Part shown: positions 34,416 through 44,371 of the stretch, one piece after another
Position numbering within the stretch: the stretch's first letter is position 1
Layout of the letters: each line of letters opens with the position of its first letter
NCBI GenBank assembly: GCA_023433505.1
Contig: JAEZCO010000053.1
Span: forward strand, 1-64,000
Origin: Bacillota bacterium
GTDB lineage: Bacteria > Bacillota > Clostridia > Acetivibrionales > DTU013
Length of the DNA: 64,000 bases
Reading direction: 5' to 3'
Made by a program: the position numbers and the translations under genes
The notes under the pieces: generated by a model
The model's database searches: none
Told to the model about the DNA's origin: nothing
Seen by the model: only the letters and a program-made list of their open reading frames with translations

Positions 34416-37298
34416 TTATGCCTGGTACGTAATAACAACGTTTCCTGAAATACCATTCAAATTTTGAACCCAAACCCAGTGGCTATCTCCGGATTCCAGC
34501 GTCTCAACAGCTATGGCCTTATCATTGAAATATGCAGTATCAACTACCTTTCCCCTGGGGATTGGCCCTAAACGCAAACGCATACCTTCAACCGGATTTT
34601 CAAATTCAAACCTGAAGGCTTGGCGGTCCTCATACCTTTCGTAGGTATACTTGATCTGCTGGCGTTTTTTTCCGGTACACACAGGATAGCTTTCTATTGA
34701 CATGCTGGTCCACTCTGCAGGGTATCGCGGCACTATACGCAGCTGCTCGGGATTGTTGTCATCGATCCCCAGCATAAGCCGAATCGCTTTTGTGCTGTCG
34801 GCAACATGGCTGTCCTGTCCCATATAGCCGTTAACCGGTAAATAATACCTTCCGCTCCTGTGAAGAATTATCCCTTCCGGACTTATCCATCTGCCAAACC
34901 CGGGTAGATAGCAATGCCTTAAAAGCCTGCCGACAAACTGCGCCGCATCTTCCATTTCATCCAGAAGCAAAGCGGACTGCGCCATCATACCCTGCCCATA
35001 CCCATACATCCGCAGACAGTTGTAATTTTTATCCTTCATCAAGTATTTGTAAGTATTCAAGCTGATCTCAAGAAAACGCCTGTCGGTATCATCCCCGGCA
35101 GCATACTCCTCAAGCGGCGTATAGGTATCCCCTTCTGTTGCAAGCTGAATATGCACAAGTTTATGCGCGTGATCCTGCCATTCGGTTTCATGATAGGTGT
35201 GCCAAACGGGTCCGAATTCACTTTCGTCTGTCAGGTGGTCAAGAATTCCATTCCTGAGCCTTTCGTATAAGATTTTCCAGGCCTCCGCCTCAGTCTTTCC
35301 CAATTGTTCTGCCATTCTTATTGCCAGTTTCACTCCATGCAGGCAGTTATAGGTAGAATAGATATCATAGTCTCCATGAGCACATTCGCTCTCGGTGTAC
35401 AGAATGTCCTTCCTGGCTCCAGGCCTGATATTATCATTGTCCAGCTGCCATTGTATCCATTCCACCGATGCTTTTGTAGCTTCCCAGTGCTGTTCATTCC
35501 ACAGCTTTTGCCGTCCAAGCCAGTGCCATACCATGTAACGGCCCCACATACAGATTCCATGTCCGTCATTTTCACGATTGCCGCGTTCTTCAACCTTGCC
35601 CACCATGATTTTCTGCGTGTAAGCGCCCGGCATACCGGCTACACGATTCCAATGAGGCGGATTGGCCTCTTTAAACAATGCATCGTCAAGCCATGAAATA
35701 TACGAATTGATAAATTTATCATATCCAAATGCCATGGCTTCGCGGAGAAGCTCTCCTATACCGCGTGTCCATGCGCCATTGATTCCGGGAAGCTTTCCCG
35801 GTTCCCGTTCGGAATAAAGCTTGAACCATTCCTTCAAGCCGTCATAAATAGGCTTTCTCTCTATCCACACGCCCATACCCAGCGTATAATGGTTAAGTGC
35901 CCACTTTGCAGTAGACGAACTGCATTGTGTTCCGGTGTCGGCGATGTAAGCTCCGCACTCGGGTCCATTGTAATAAAGATAAGTAGCTGCATAGACAGCT
36001 TCCTGGGAGCCACGGAAATCATACCCGGGCCCAAAATAGCCTTCAGGAATTTCCGGTGTTTTTAATTCGGGCAAATCGTCTTCGAAGGTATAAAACAGTC
36101 TCATTATCTTTTCTATCCCGGTCAGATAATTTCTATTTTTCACATACTCCGGATCAACTACTTTTGCTGAAATCTTTTCGAGGCATATTTCCGGCAGAAT
36201 TCCTAAATCCTCGGAAACACTTTCAGTTTCCAAGGTAATCCCGGAAATAAGGGGATATCCGTAGAATTCGTCTACGCCCTTTATTTCAAAGGCTTTTACA
36301 GCCTTTCCTTCCAAATTCAAAGAAAAAACATATCTGGCGCTGCAGCTGTTGGAACCCATAAGCCTGATTCCATCCGTCAGCATCACCTCATTTTGTATTA
36401 ACTCCCTGTACTCCTCCTTTCCGCAAAACAATTTATCATCAAAGTTAAAAGCCGTATTTTCCGTCCTGTACGGGGAATAATGCCATATCATGTCCCATGG
36501 TCTTCCATACCAGATATTAAAGCCAAATATCAGCGGAACACAAAAGATGCTTCCATCCATCCATTCGATGATTATTTCTCCTGCCTTGTCTCCTACGAAA
36601 TGGGAATATCCCTCATCCCCTTTTTTGCTATACCATGAGCCGTTTCCGATATCAATATTGTGTATCATTCCAAGGAAATGTGCCGTTTTTACTTCAGCGC
36701 CATTGCATTCCATTCTTATTCCGTCATTCCAGACTTTCAAGCTTCCGTGGTCATGCCCCAGCTCCAACGACTCAAAATCCGCTCCAAAAAAACGGTTGTC
36801 CATTTTCCTGGCCAAAAACGGTATCCCATGAACCGTTAAATACTCGCCTTGCTCCGTAGGGCATAGAGCCCGGAAGGTTTTACTCCGGCAAAGCTGCCGG
36901 CTGCCAATGATCCAGGTTCGCATTACCCGTGTATTAAACAACTGCAGTTCAAGCTTTACAGATGGCATACTTTCAGTGAATATCAGTTCTTTGCAGGCAT
37001 AGAATAGATTTTTACCTTCATCTTCTTCGACAAAGCTTAACTCCTCTATTCTGCCATTGACCCTAAAGCCATTGAAATGATCATAGTTATTCCCTATGGA
37101 GCCTCCAGCTTTCTTGTCAAGAAAGGGTTCATATTCAAATTTTACTATATATGTACCTGCAGATAATTTCAGTTCCTGATAAAAGGACTTCGCCTGATTA
37201 TTTTCCAACCATGGCTCCCTTGTTTGAATAAAGGGCTTAAAGTATTCTGTTTCCCGCCAATTCCCTGTGATATCAACAGCAACCGTTTTATTTTCCAT
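34416..37298 (-). CDS. Large six-hairpin-type glycosidase-like protein
   Basis: A 960-residue protein without signal peptide. The N-terminal 370 residues look like beta-sandwich domains; the next 450 are rich in alpha-hairpins typical of (alpha/alpha)6 glycosidases (RGIGELLREAMAFGYDKFINSYISW, WGRYMVWHWLGRQKLW). A short beta domain closes it. I do not recognise the exact family. It is the last gene of a binding protein-permease-permease operon, 41 bp after the second permease, so it probably processes the imported sugar. Confidence 0.65.
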   Translation of the reverse strand: MENKTVAVDITGNWRETEYFKPFIQTREPWLENNQAKSFYQELKLSAGTYIVKFEYEPFLDKKAGGSIGNNYDHFNGFRVNGRIEELSFVEEDEGKNLFYACKELIFTESMPSVKLELQLFNTRVMRTWIIGSRQLCRSKTFRALCPTEQGEYLTVHGIPFLARKMDNRFFGADFESLELGHDHGSLKVWNDGIRMECNGAEVKTAHFLGMIHNIDIGNGSWYSKKGDEGYSHFVGDKAGEIIIEWMDGSIFCVPLIFGFNIWYGRPWDMIWHYSPYRTENTAFNFDDKLFCGKEEYRELIQNEVMLTDGIRLMGSNSCSARYVFSLNLEGKAVKAFEIKGVDEFYGYPLISGITLETESVSEDLGILPEICLEKISAKVVDPEYVKNRNYLTGIEKIMRLFYTFEDDLPELKTPEIPEGYFGPGYDFRGSQEAVYAATYLYYNGPECGAYIADTGTQCSSSTAKWALNHYTLGMGVWIERKPIYDGLKEWFKLYSEREPGKLPGINGAWTRGIGELLREAMAFGYDKFINSYISWLDDALFKEANPPHWNRVAGMPGAYTQKIMVGKVEERGNRENDGHGICMWGRYMVWHWLGRQKLWNEQHWEATKASVEWIQWQLDNDNIRPGARKDILYTESECAHGDYDIYSTYNCLHGVKLAIRMAEQLGKTEAEAWKILYERLRNGILDHLTDESEFGPVWHTYHETEWQDHAHKLVHIQLATEGDTYTPLEEYAAGDDTDRRFLEISLNTYKYLMKDKNYNCLRMYGYGQGMMAQSALLLDEMEDAAQFVGRLLRHCYLPGFGRWISPEGIILHRSGRYYLPVNGYMGQDSHVADSTKAIRLMLGIDDNNPEQLRIVPRYPAEWTSMSIESYPVCTGKKRQQIKYTYERYEDRQAFRFEFENPVEGMRLRLGPIPRGKVVDTAYFNDKAIAVETLESGDSHWVWVQNLNGISGNVVITYQA

Positions 37299-37338
37299 AA
37301 TGATTAGCTACTCCCTTTGCAGTTTTTTCCATAACAGC

Positions 37339-38175
37339 TCATCCTTTTACCGAGCCTGCAACCATACCCGATATGATGTATTTCTGCATTGCCAGGTATA
37401 ATATTATAATTGGCAAGGATATTAGGGTTATATCGGCGAAAAGATAGTTCCAATCCGACGCATGCATTCCATAGAAGGAAAAAATCGTAGTTACGACAGA
37501 AAACATTCGTGATGAACTCATCAAATAGATTGACTTTGCAAAATCATTCCATATGCTCATTCCAGTAATAATGACCACCGTTACGGTTGCCGGCTTTATG
37601 AGAGGAAATATGATCTGGAAGAACATTCTGAAAATCCTGCAGCCATCTACCACCGCAGACTCATCCAGTTCTTTGGGTATCCCTTTAAAAAACCCTACGA
37701 AAAGAAACACAGAAAATGGAATGGAACCGGCCGTATATACCAGAATAATACCGGGATAGGTGTTATTCAAGCCTATAAGCCTCAATATCCAATACTGAAC
37801 AACAATGGATGCCGGAAGAATCATTCCGGCCATTATCAGAAGGTTGAAGAATTCGACGACCGCCTGTTTTCTTCTTTGAATTACGAAGGCCATCATCGCT
37901 GCAAAAAATACTGTCGCAGCAATTGTTCCGATAGTAACTGCCGCACTGCTGATATATGCTATATGCAGTTTTGAATCTGTAAACACTACCATATAATTCT
38001 TCAGGGCCTGGCTGAAACTTGCGCCTTTTAATGTCAAGCCCAGGGCAAAGGCTTCCTTGGATGTCTTAAAGGAGTTGACCAGCACCATATACAGCGGAAA
38101 AAAAATTACTCCGCTCATTACTAAGCCTATTAGCTCCAGAAGTATCGGTTTCATTTTGCTCTTCGCTTTTATCAT
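37339..38175 (-). CDS. ABC sugar permease, MalG type
   Basis: A 278-residue polytopic protein with EAA loop ELDESAVVDGCRIFRMFFQIIFPLIKP and C-terminal QKYIISGMVAGSVKG, both typical. GGAGG precedes the ATG. Its start overlaps the stop of the first permease gene by four bases (ATGA), indicating coupled translation and a fixed permease ratio. Confidence 0.93.
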   Translation of the reverse strand: MIKAKSKMKPILLELIGLVMSGVIFFPLYMVLVNSFKTSKEAFALGLTLKGASFSQALKNYMVVFTDSKLHIAYISSAAVTIGTIAATVFFAAMMAFVIQRRKQAVVEFFNLLIMAGMILPASIVVQYWILRLIGLNNTYPGIILVYTAGSIPFSVFLFVGFFKGIPKELDESAVVDGCRIFRMFFQIIFPLIKPATVTVVIITGMSIWNDFAKSIYLMSSSRMFSVVTTIFSFYGMHASDWNYLFADITLISLPIIILYLAMQKYIISGMVAGSVKG

Positions 38176-39053
38176 ACCTCTACCTCCTTTTTCCTGATTA
38201 ACGTGTAGGCCGTAAGAGTAACCAAAGCAACCAGAAGGCTGAGAAGAATATTACCGGCACAAGCCTCTCCTTGAAGGTTGCTTCCAAAGGCTCTGTAGAT
38301 AACGGTGTTGAATACCTCTGTTGCATACCCAGGCCCGCCATTCGTTGTGACCATTACAATATCAAAGACGGATAAACCGCCTGCCAGTGCAAGAAATAAA
38401 TTGTTATTCAGTGTGGGAACGATGAGCGGAAACGTTATATTTTTAAATTTTTGCCAGGTTGAAGCGCCATCAATATAAGCGGCTTCATAATACTCTAACG
38501 AAACAGATTGAAGGCCTGCAAGAAATATTACCATCGTAAAGCCGGTCCATTTCCAGATATCAATTGCGCAAATCGAAAAGATCGCCAGATGAATGTCAGT
38601 AAGCCAATTCTGAGCAAGAAAATCCAGATGCAAGGCTCTTAGCAGTATGTTCAGCAAACCCACTTCCGGATGAAGAATGGCACTGAATATTATACCGACG
38701 GCAATGGTATTCAATACTGCGGGCAGGAAAAAGGCAGTTCTCAGAAAATTACGTGTTTTTAGCCGCATATTAAGAAAAAGCGCCAGCACCAATCCGAAAA
38801 ATATCTTTAATACGGAAGTAACACAAGTAAATAGAACGGAATTCACAAAAGCAATATTCAAATTAGGCTGCATCAGAAGGTCTTTGTAATTCTCCAGACC
38901 TAAAAAGGGTGCAGAGAAGAAATCCCAGTTTGTAAAGGAATAATACAAAGTGAAAATGGCCGGCAAAACAATAAATGCAGCATAGATAAGCATACCCGGC
39001 GCCATAAGCCAAAGCGAATAAATATTTTTTTCTTTTTTGATGGATCCTGTCAT
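38172..39053 (-). CDS. ABC sugar permease, MalF type
   Basis: About 293 residues, six membrane segments, EAA loop EYYEAAYIDGASTWQKFKNITFPLIVP followed by TNGGPGYATEVFNTVIY. The ATG at 39053 is preferred: AGGTGG is eight bases upstream, while an in-frame GTG at 39065 overlaps that site. It partners the permease at 37339-38175. Confidence 0.92.
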   Translation of the reverse strand: MTGSIKKEKNIYSLWLMAPGMLIYAAFIVLPAIFTLYYSFTNWDFFSAPFLGLENYKDLLMQPNLNIAFVNSVLFTCVTSVLKIFFGLVLALFLNMRLKTRNFLRTAFFLPAVLNTIAVGIIFSAILHPEVGLLNILLRALHLDFLAQNWLTDIHLAIFSICAIDIWKWTGFTMVIFLAGLQSVSLEYYEAAYIDGASTWQKFKNITFPLIVPTLNNNLFLALAGGLSVFDIVMVTTNGGPGYATEVFNTVIYRAFGSNLQGEACAGNILLSLLVALVTLTAYTLIRKKEVEV

Positions 39054-39070
39054 TTTTCGCACCACCTAGT

Positions 39071-39109
39071 ATAATTTTAAACCGGCTATTTCAGCCGGTT
39101 TAAAATTAT
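39071..39109. repeat. 17-bp perfect intercistronic hairpin
   Basis: The arms at 39071-39087 and 39093-39109 are exactly complementary with a 5-nt loop; the stem centre is AACCGGCT/AGCCGGTT. It sits between the binding-protein stop and the permease ribosome site, like the hairpin at 3503-3537. It may act as mRNA-end protector or partial terminator. Confidence 0.8.
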
Positions 39110-39137
39110 GAAAGTTAATTTGGAATCAATTCGTCAT

Positions 39138-40514
39138 TTATTTAAAATCAGGGTCATTTTTGGATTTTGCCTGCTTGGCCCATTCGACATCCAATGTCTG
39201 TGCCACCTGCAGAGGTGTCTTAACCCCCACAAGAAGGTCCTGTATATCCTTATCAAGGCCGTTGCTCCAACCGTATCCCTTTTTAGCCGACAACATAAAA
39301 TCACCAAGCTTCTCTTCTGAATTAAAAATATCGTTGAGATCCTTGAAAGGGCCTTGCAAGTTAGCCGTAATGCCTTTTATGAACGGTATGCCGGGCTGCA
39401 CGTTAAACCATTGGTTTTGAGCTTCTACAGTACCGAAGTATGTGGCAACCTCTTTAGCAAGCTCAACATTCTGTCCATTCTTCGATACGAATATTGCGCT
39501 TGGGCCGGTGAATACAATTCCGGGTTTAGCGCCAAGAGGCATTGCAAATGCTCCCAGTTCGCCGTTTACCGTCTCCTGGGAAGACACCTTGATAAACTCC
39601 GGAATAACCCAGGTACCCATGGGATACATACCGGCTTTCCCCTCCGTTAGGGCCTGTTGAGCCTGAACATAGGTATCCGACAGCCATGTCTTCTGTACAT
39701 AGCCTTTATCCAGAAGCTCTTTGGTTTTAGCGATTGAATCAACAAGAAAACCAAGGCTTTCAATCTTTTTCTTATTTGTCTCAATAGAATTGATCAGCGT
39801 AGCGGCATCGGGTTCCAATGCTCCGTAGCCCCAGCCCAAAATAGGTATCAGCTGAAGGGTCCATGCATCCTTACCGGAATAGTAAACCGGTGTTACCCCT
39901 TTCGCTTTTATGGCGTCGCATACCTGCAGGAATTCCTCCCATGTCTTTGGGACCTGAACCCCTGCATCGGCAAAAACCTTTTTATTGTAGAACACGCAGG
40001 TCGTCGTTGATTCACCGAAGGGTACCCCGTATAGCTTGCCATCCTTCATGTATTTGATCTGATTCAAGTCGCCGGTGATACCGCCGAAGTTTTTAGTCCA
40101 GTCCGCCTCCGGATCCTGCTCTGCAAACAACAGCGAAGCATCCAGCGTACTGCTTGTGTCAAACCAGAAAAGCAGATCCGGAACATCTCCGGCAGCAAAC
40201 TTTGCTTTGACGACCTGTGTACCCTGGTCGCCTTCAGGGACCTTGACAAGTTCAAGCTTCGCGCCATAATCCTGTGTCTTTGAGTTGTTGAAATAATCGG
40301 TCACAGCCTTGGAGCCTGCCCACTCGAGCCATTGAGTCGGTGCCATCAGGGTAAGTGATTTGATTTCCTTGGGTTGTGTAGAGGTACCTGCCACTGTAGA
40401 ATTCTGCGAGTCGGAGTTATTGGTAGTATCGGTACTACTGCCGCATGCAACAAATGCAAATATCATTATTATTGCTACCGCACATGCTAGTATACCTCTG
40501 AGCTTGTGGTACAT
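39138..40514 (-). CDS. Sugar ABC substrate-binding lipoprotein
   Basis: A 458-residue binding protein. The signal segment ends in VACG, the lipidated Cys near residue 24, followed by a Ser/Thr/Asn linker. Family features include VFYNKKVFADAGVQVPKTWEEFLQVCDAIKAKGVTP and GKAGMYPMGTWVIPEF. GAGGGGG precedes the ATG. It heads the operon with two permeases and the 960-residue protein. The adjacent YesM/YesN pair is the likely regulator. Confidence 0.93.
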   Translation of the reverse strand: MYHKLRGILACAVAIIMIFAFVACGSSTDTTNNSDSQNSTVAGTSTQPKEIKSLTLMAPTQWLEWAGSKAVTDYFNNSKTQDYGAKLELVKVPEGDQGTQVVKAKFAAGDVPDLLFWFDTSSTLDASLLFAEQDPEADWTKNFGGITGDLNQIKYMKDGKLYGVPFGESTTTCVFYNKKVFADAGVQVPKTWEEFLQVCDAIKAKGVTPVYYSGKDAWTLQLIPILGWGYGALEPDAATLINSIETNKKKIESLGFLVDSIAKTKELLDKGYVQKTWLSDTYVQAQQALTEGKAGMYPMGTWVIPEFIKVSSQETVNGELGAFAMPLGAKPGIVFTGPSAIFVSKNGQNVELAKEVATYFGTVEAQNQWFNVQPGIPFIKGITANLQGPFKDLNDIFNSEEKLGDFMLSAKKGYGWSNGLDKDIQDLLVGVKTPLQVAQTLDVEWAKQAKSKNDPDFK

Positions 40515-40542
40515 AATCGGAACCCCCTCTGAATAATTTAAT

Positions 40543-40556
40543 TAAAAGCGCTTCTT
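40543..40556. promoter_or_regulatory. Candidate CcpA (cre) site
   Basis: TAAAAGCGCTTCTT matches the cre consensus TGWAARCGYTWNCW at 12 of 14 positions, with the core AAGCGCTT intact. It lies 29-42 bp upstream of the sugar-binding lipoprotein start, so it could give carbon catabolite repression of this operon. Confidence 0.5.
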
Positions 40557-40671
40557 TACCAGTATTCTAACACTTGAATTCCTGCGGGAGCATTTCACTT
40601 TTTTTAAATCGATTAAACTTTTTATAGGTGTTTATTCCTAAAAGGAGTCTGAGCATTGATTCGTAAATATT

Positions 40672-42303
40672 TTACAATATACTCTTTTTAAAATTTGACT
40701 CATATTCTCCGGGAGTTACCCCGGTTCTTTTCTTAAATATTTCGAAGAAATACGTATGATTATTAAATCCGCATATGCCGGCGATTTTTTTCGCCTCCAA
40801 TTTTCCTTCTTCCAGCAAAGCTTTGGACTTATTGATCCTCACTTCGCATAAGTACTCCGAAAAACCGATGCCAACTTCATTTTTAAATAAGGAGCTTAGG
40901 TATGCACTGCTTATTCCAATGTGATTTGCCGCTGTTGATTGGGAAATATTTTCTGCATAATTCATTTTAATGTAATTAATTGCTTTAATCACATATTCCG
41001 AATATTTTGGCTCGCTTACCTCCTGCTGAAGCTTTTTAAAAAGGTTCTTATAGCTGTCAGATATCCATTCGATAGCCGAATCCAGAGTCTCAAGCCGCGT
41101 AAGCATCTCGCTGGGACTGGAATTCTCCTTATAGACCTGGGCAAATTCTATGCCGCTTTCCTTGCAGACTTTATTAATTATTCCAAGCAGGTCATTAAAA
41201 ATGATCATCGAACCGGCTTGACTGCGTTTTTCACTTTTAATCAAATTGAATTCGTTTTGAATAGCAGCTTCTACCTCCATGAATTTCCGATGCCTGAGCA
41301 ATAACAAAATCTTCTTTTCCGCTTCTATGCCAAGACCTGTCATAATATTATTTTTCTCGTGGATCGTATACTTATTCAAAATGCACCCATTTCCCTCATA
41401 GAATTTTTCATCAAGGAGCTTTTCCGCACTCTCATAGCTTTTTGGTATTTCCGATAAACTATTTACAAAATCTCCTATACTAAAACTTACCGTGACGGAT
41501 AAAAATTTCTTCAAGCATGTGCCTATCCTGGAAAGAGTGCTATTGAGCATATTTCCGATTAATGCCCTGCTCTTTATTTCTGTAAAAGACAGGAGTATCA
41601 CAAACCTCCCGTTAGCAATGCAGCAAACGATGCCGTTACCGTTATCCGCCAGTATTTCACCGGTGATGTTTGTAACAGAATTCTCCAGAAAAGATGCGTC
41701 TTTTAAATTTCTGTTTGATAATACAGAGTTATAGCCGTCAATGACCATTATTACCGCAATGGTATTATTCACCTGAATATTTATGTCCAGGATATTCAGT
41801 TGAACTTTTATATCATTTTCATTCCTGTACAAGCCTGTTAAAAGCTGTAATACAAATTTTGACCGGAGAGCTGACAAATTATTATAGGACTTTATTACAT
41901 TCGGTTCTGTTTCACCTGCACCGCTTTTTTCAATAATATCCCCGGCCCGGCTAAGGCTGTCAAGGAGTATGTCCGTATTCAAAGTATGCTTCAATATATA
42001 GTCTACGGCTCCGTTTTTGAGCGCCCCTTTTACATAGTCGAAATCATCATAATTGCTTAGCATGATGATTTTAATCTGCGGAAACCTTTGCTTCACAATT
42101 GAAGATAGCTGGAGCCCGTCCATTACAGGCATACGGACATCCGAGAGGATGATTTGAGGCATATCTTTTTCTATGGCATTTAGTGCTTCTACGCCGTTCA
42201 CTGCCTCTTCACAGAGCATAAAGCCGTGCTTTTCCCAGTTAAGCATATTCCTTATGGTATTTCTCAGGAGAAAATCATCATCCACTATCAATACTTTATG
42301 CAT
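40672..42303 (-). CDS. YesN-type AraC-family response regulator
   Basis: A 543-residue regulator. Receiver domain MHKVLIVDDDFLLRNTIRNML, phospho-Asp in IILSDVRMPVMDG, conserved Lys in DYILKHT. The C-terminal AraC domain has SQSTAANHIGISSAYLSSLFKNEVG and AKKIAGICGFNNHTYFFEIFKKRTGVTP. The ATG at 42303 follows AGGTGG; an in-frame GTG at 42318 overlaps that site. Its start overlaps the kinase stop by eight bases. Confidence 0.93.
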   Translation of the reverse strand: MHKVLIVDDDFLLRNTIRNMLNWEKHGFMLCEEAVNGVEALNAIEKDMPQIILSDVRMPVMDGLQLSSIVKQRFPQIKIIMLSNYDDFDYVKGALKNGAVDYILKHTLNTDILLDSLSRAGDIIEKSGAGETEPNVIKSYNNLSALRSKFVLQLLTGLYRNENDIKVQLNILDINIQVNNTIAVIMVIDGYNSVLSNRNLKDASFLENSVTNITGEILADNGNGIVCCIANGRFVILLSFTEIKSRALIGNMLNSTLSRIGTCLKKFLSVTVSFSIGDFVNSLSEIPKSYESAEKLLDEKFYEGNGCILNKYTIHEKNNIMTGLGIEAEKKILLLLRHRKFMEVEAAIQNEFNLIKSEKRSQAGSMIIFNDLLGIINKVCKESGIEFAQVYKENSSPSEMLTRLETLDSAIEWISDSYKNLFKKLQQEVSEPKYSEYVIKAINYIKMNYAENISQSTAANHIGISSAYLSSLFKNEVGIGFSEYLCEVRINKSKALLEEGKLEAKKIAGICGFNNHTYFFEIFKKRTGVTPGEYESNFKKSIL

Positions 42304-44092
42304 AATCTGCCACCTCACTGCCGGAAATAACCGGTAAAGTTATTTCAATCGTTGTGTACATCCCAGGCTCACTCAGGATGGAGATACCGTAGCCTTCGCC
42401 AAAGTTGGTTTTTATTCTGGAAATAACATTTCTAATGCCGATACCTCCTGATTCCGCTTTCCCTTCCATTATGACCGCTGCAGTTGCCAAATCTATCCCG
42501 ACCCCATTGTCCTGTATTTTAAAGATTAGGTTGTTATCCTCTTTGTATGCCTTGATATTTATAACCCCTTGTCCGCGCCTGGGAGCTATTCCATGGTTAA
42601 TTGCATTTTCAACAATGGGCTGGAGGAGCAACTTCAATATCATCAGTTCTCCAATACCCTCCTCAATATTAAAGTATACTGCAAATTTATTTGTATATTT
42701 ATATTCTTGAATAGTAAGATAGTTTTTAAGGTATCGCAATTCCTCTTCGATGCTTATAAATGACCTGTCCTCCATATTTATATGCATAAGCGCCGAAAGG
42801 GATTCCGATACGTCGCCCACATTATCCATGCCATGAAGAACAGACAAAAACTTTATTGTGTTTAAAGCATTGTAAAGGAAATGAGGGCTTATTTGTGATT
42901 GTAATGCCTTCATTTCAGCCTTCCGCTTTTCCTTTTCACTCTTTTTAATATCCTGTATTAAACCGGTAATCCTCTTTACCATAGTATTATACTGAGTATA
43001 AAGCTGCCCGATTTCATCATGTGTCTTAATTGTAATGCTCTGATTGATGTTCGTCCCGTCAAAGCCTTGAATTGCTTTGTTCAACTTCATCAGATTCTTT
43101 GTCAGAATGGTAGAGAAGAAATAGGATGCAATGAAAGAAAAAATGATAAACAAAACAGATAACAGGAGGGTCGTGTTTCTGGTGTTTACATACTCTTCAA
43201 GTAATTTATCCTTTGAAATCATACCAATGGTTGTCCAATTTGTAAAATGGGACCGATAATATACTACCAGAAAGTCCTTCCCGCTTAAATCCGTATAAAA
43301 ATATCCATTATCCCCGCTTATTTTAGGAGATATGGCTTTTAGCATTTCTTCTTCATTCACATTGATATTGAAATGATTAAAGTTGGGCTTAAAAATAAAA
43401 TTATTGGATTTATCATCAAAAACAAGCACGGTACCATTGTCTTTCAAGTTGATATTAAAAAAATCCAGTAATATCTTGCATTTGATATCTATTGCAACAA
43501 CGCCTGCCATGCTTCCCGTATCAACGACCGGTCTGATCAGGCTTAAAACCATTCCATTATAATCCGGGGTTGCACCCGAATATCCGGTCTGTCCGATTTC
43601 ATGGGGGGGAAGTATGATGTACTCATTATTTATTTCTGAAATATTCCGGAATTGAGTGAACTTCTTAATATCATCAATGGATAGGGACTGTCCGATGTTT
43701 ATTTCTCTGTCCTTCAAATCAGAAATCAGTATTGATCCCACATAGTGGTTGTAAGAATAGAACGGAATGATGTAATCATTCAATATCCTGTCATCAAACA
43801 GCCTCTCCGATACGGAAGCATATTCTTTTTTTAGAATGCCTATAACGTTGTTGTCCCGTGTAATCATGGCACTTAGCGTGTTAATATTGGAAATAGCCGC
43901 ATTAAAGTTATCATTTGATAGCTTTAGTATATTATTTATATAGGAAACTGAACTTTTTTCCTTATCAGCCAGCGTATGAAGAGACCAAAGACTTATTATG
44001 ATGGCACTGAAGGACAGCAGGAATACGCACATAAACAGGAATAATTTATACCTGAAACTGTTAACTCTAGCGAGAATATTGCTTAAGCTCAT
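42296..44092 (-). CDS. YesM-type sensor histidine kinase
   Basis: A 598-residue kinase. A membrane segment near residues 18-38, a large extracytoplasmic sensor domain, and a second segment (LLLSVLFIIFSFIASYFF) are followed by HAMP, the phospho-His motif ISPHFLYNALNTIKF, and an ATPase domain (ENAINHG, IQDNGVGID, GGIGIRNVISRI). The ATG at 44092 has GGGGAG five bases upstream. The upstream in-frame stretch to 44122 overlaps a relic of a GH10 gene and is not counted. It likely senses a sugar and controls the importer at 37.3-40.5 kb. Confidence 0.92.
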   Translation of the reverse strand: MSLSNILARVNSFRYKLFLFMCVFLLSFSAIIISLWSLHTLADKEKSSVSYINNILKLSNDNFNAAISNINTLSAMITRDNNVIGILKKEYASVSERLFDDRILNDYIIPFYSYNHYVGSILISDLKDREINIGQSLSIDDIKKFTQFRNISEINNEYIILPPHEIGQTGYSGATPDYNGMVLSLIRPVVDTGSMAGVVAIDIKCKILLDFFNINLKDNGTVLVFDDKSNNFIFKPNFNHFNINVNEEEMLKAISPKISGDNGYFYTDLSGKDFLVVYYRSHFTNWTTIGMISKDKLLEEYVNTRNTTLLLSVLFIIFSFIASYFFSTILTKNLMKLNKAIQGFDGTNINQSITIKTHDEIGQLYTQYNTMVKRITGLIQDIKKSEKEKRKAEMKALQSQISPHFLYNALNTIKFLSVLHGMDNVGDVSESLSALMHINMEDRSFISIEEELRYLKNYLTIQEYKYTNKFAVYFNIEEGIGELMILKLLLQPIVENAINHGIAPRRGQGVINIKAYKEDNNLIFKIQDNGVGIDLATAAVIMEGKAESGGIGIRNVISRIKTNFGEGYGISILSEPGMYTTIEITLPVISGSEVADYA

Positions 44093-44244
44093 AGTTGCTC
44101 CCCAGACAGCGTATTCAGCCAATTTCCGTCTTCAATATCCCGCCGGGTAATTGCCTCAGCGGCAGGATGACTGAATAAAATAGTATAAATGCCTCTGACA
44201 TGCTGTGCCTGCCAGTCTCTATTTTTTTCAGCTTTTGCTTCCAG
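44089..44244 (-). pseudogene. GH10 xylanase C-terminal relic
   Basis: A different minus-strand frame reads 51 codons to a TGA, including VRGIYTILFSHPAAEAIT then DIEDGNWLNTLSG. This resembles the end of GH10 endoxylanases (FSHPAVEAITWWDF.DG.W..AP.GL), with two Trp positions now Arg. There is no start or upstream part. It ends inside the start codon of the kinase gene, so it is a gene scar. Confidence 0.6.
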
Positions 44245-44371
44245 CCCAAGTTAATCCCCATTTTAAAACAGGAATTTGATTCACACCGTTACCCATAGTA
44301 TATCGTATTGGCAAACAAATTTCATCTGCCGAATAATAAAATTCAAATTTCTTTCATCGACCTCTGTAAAA

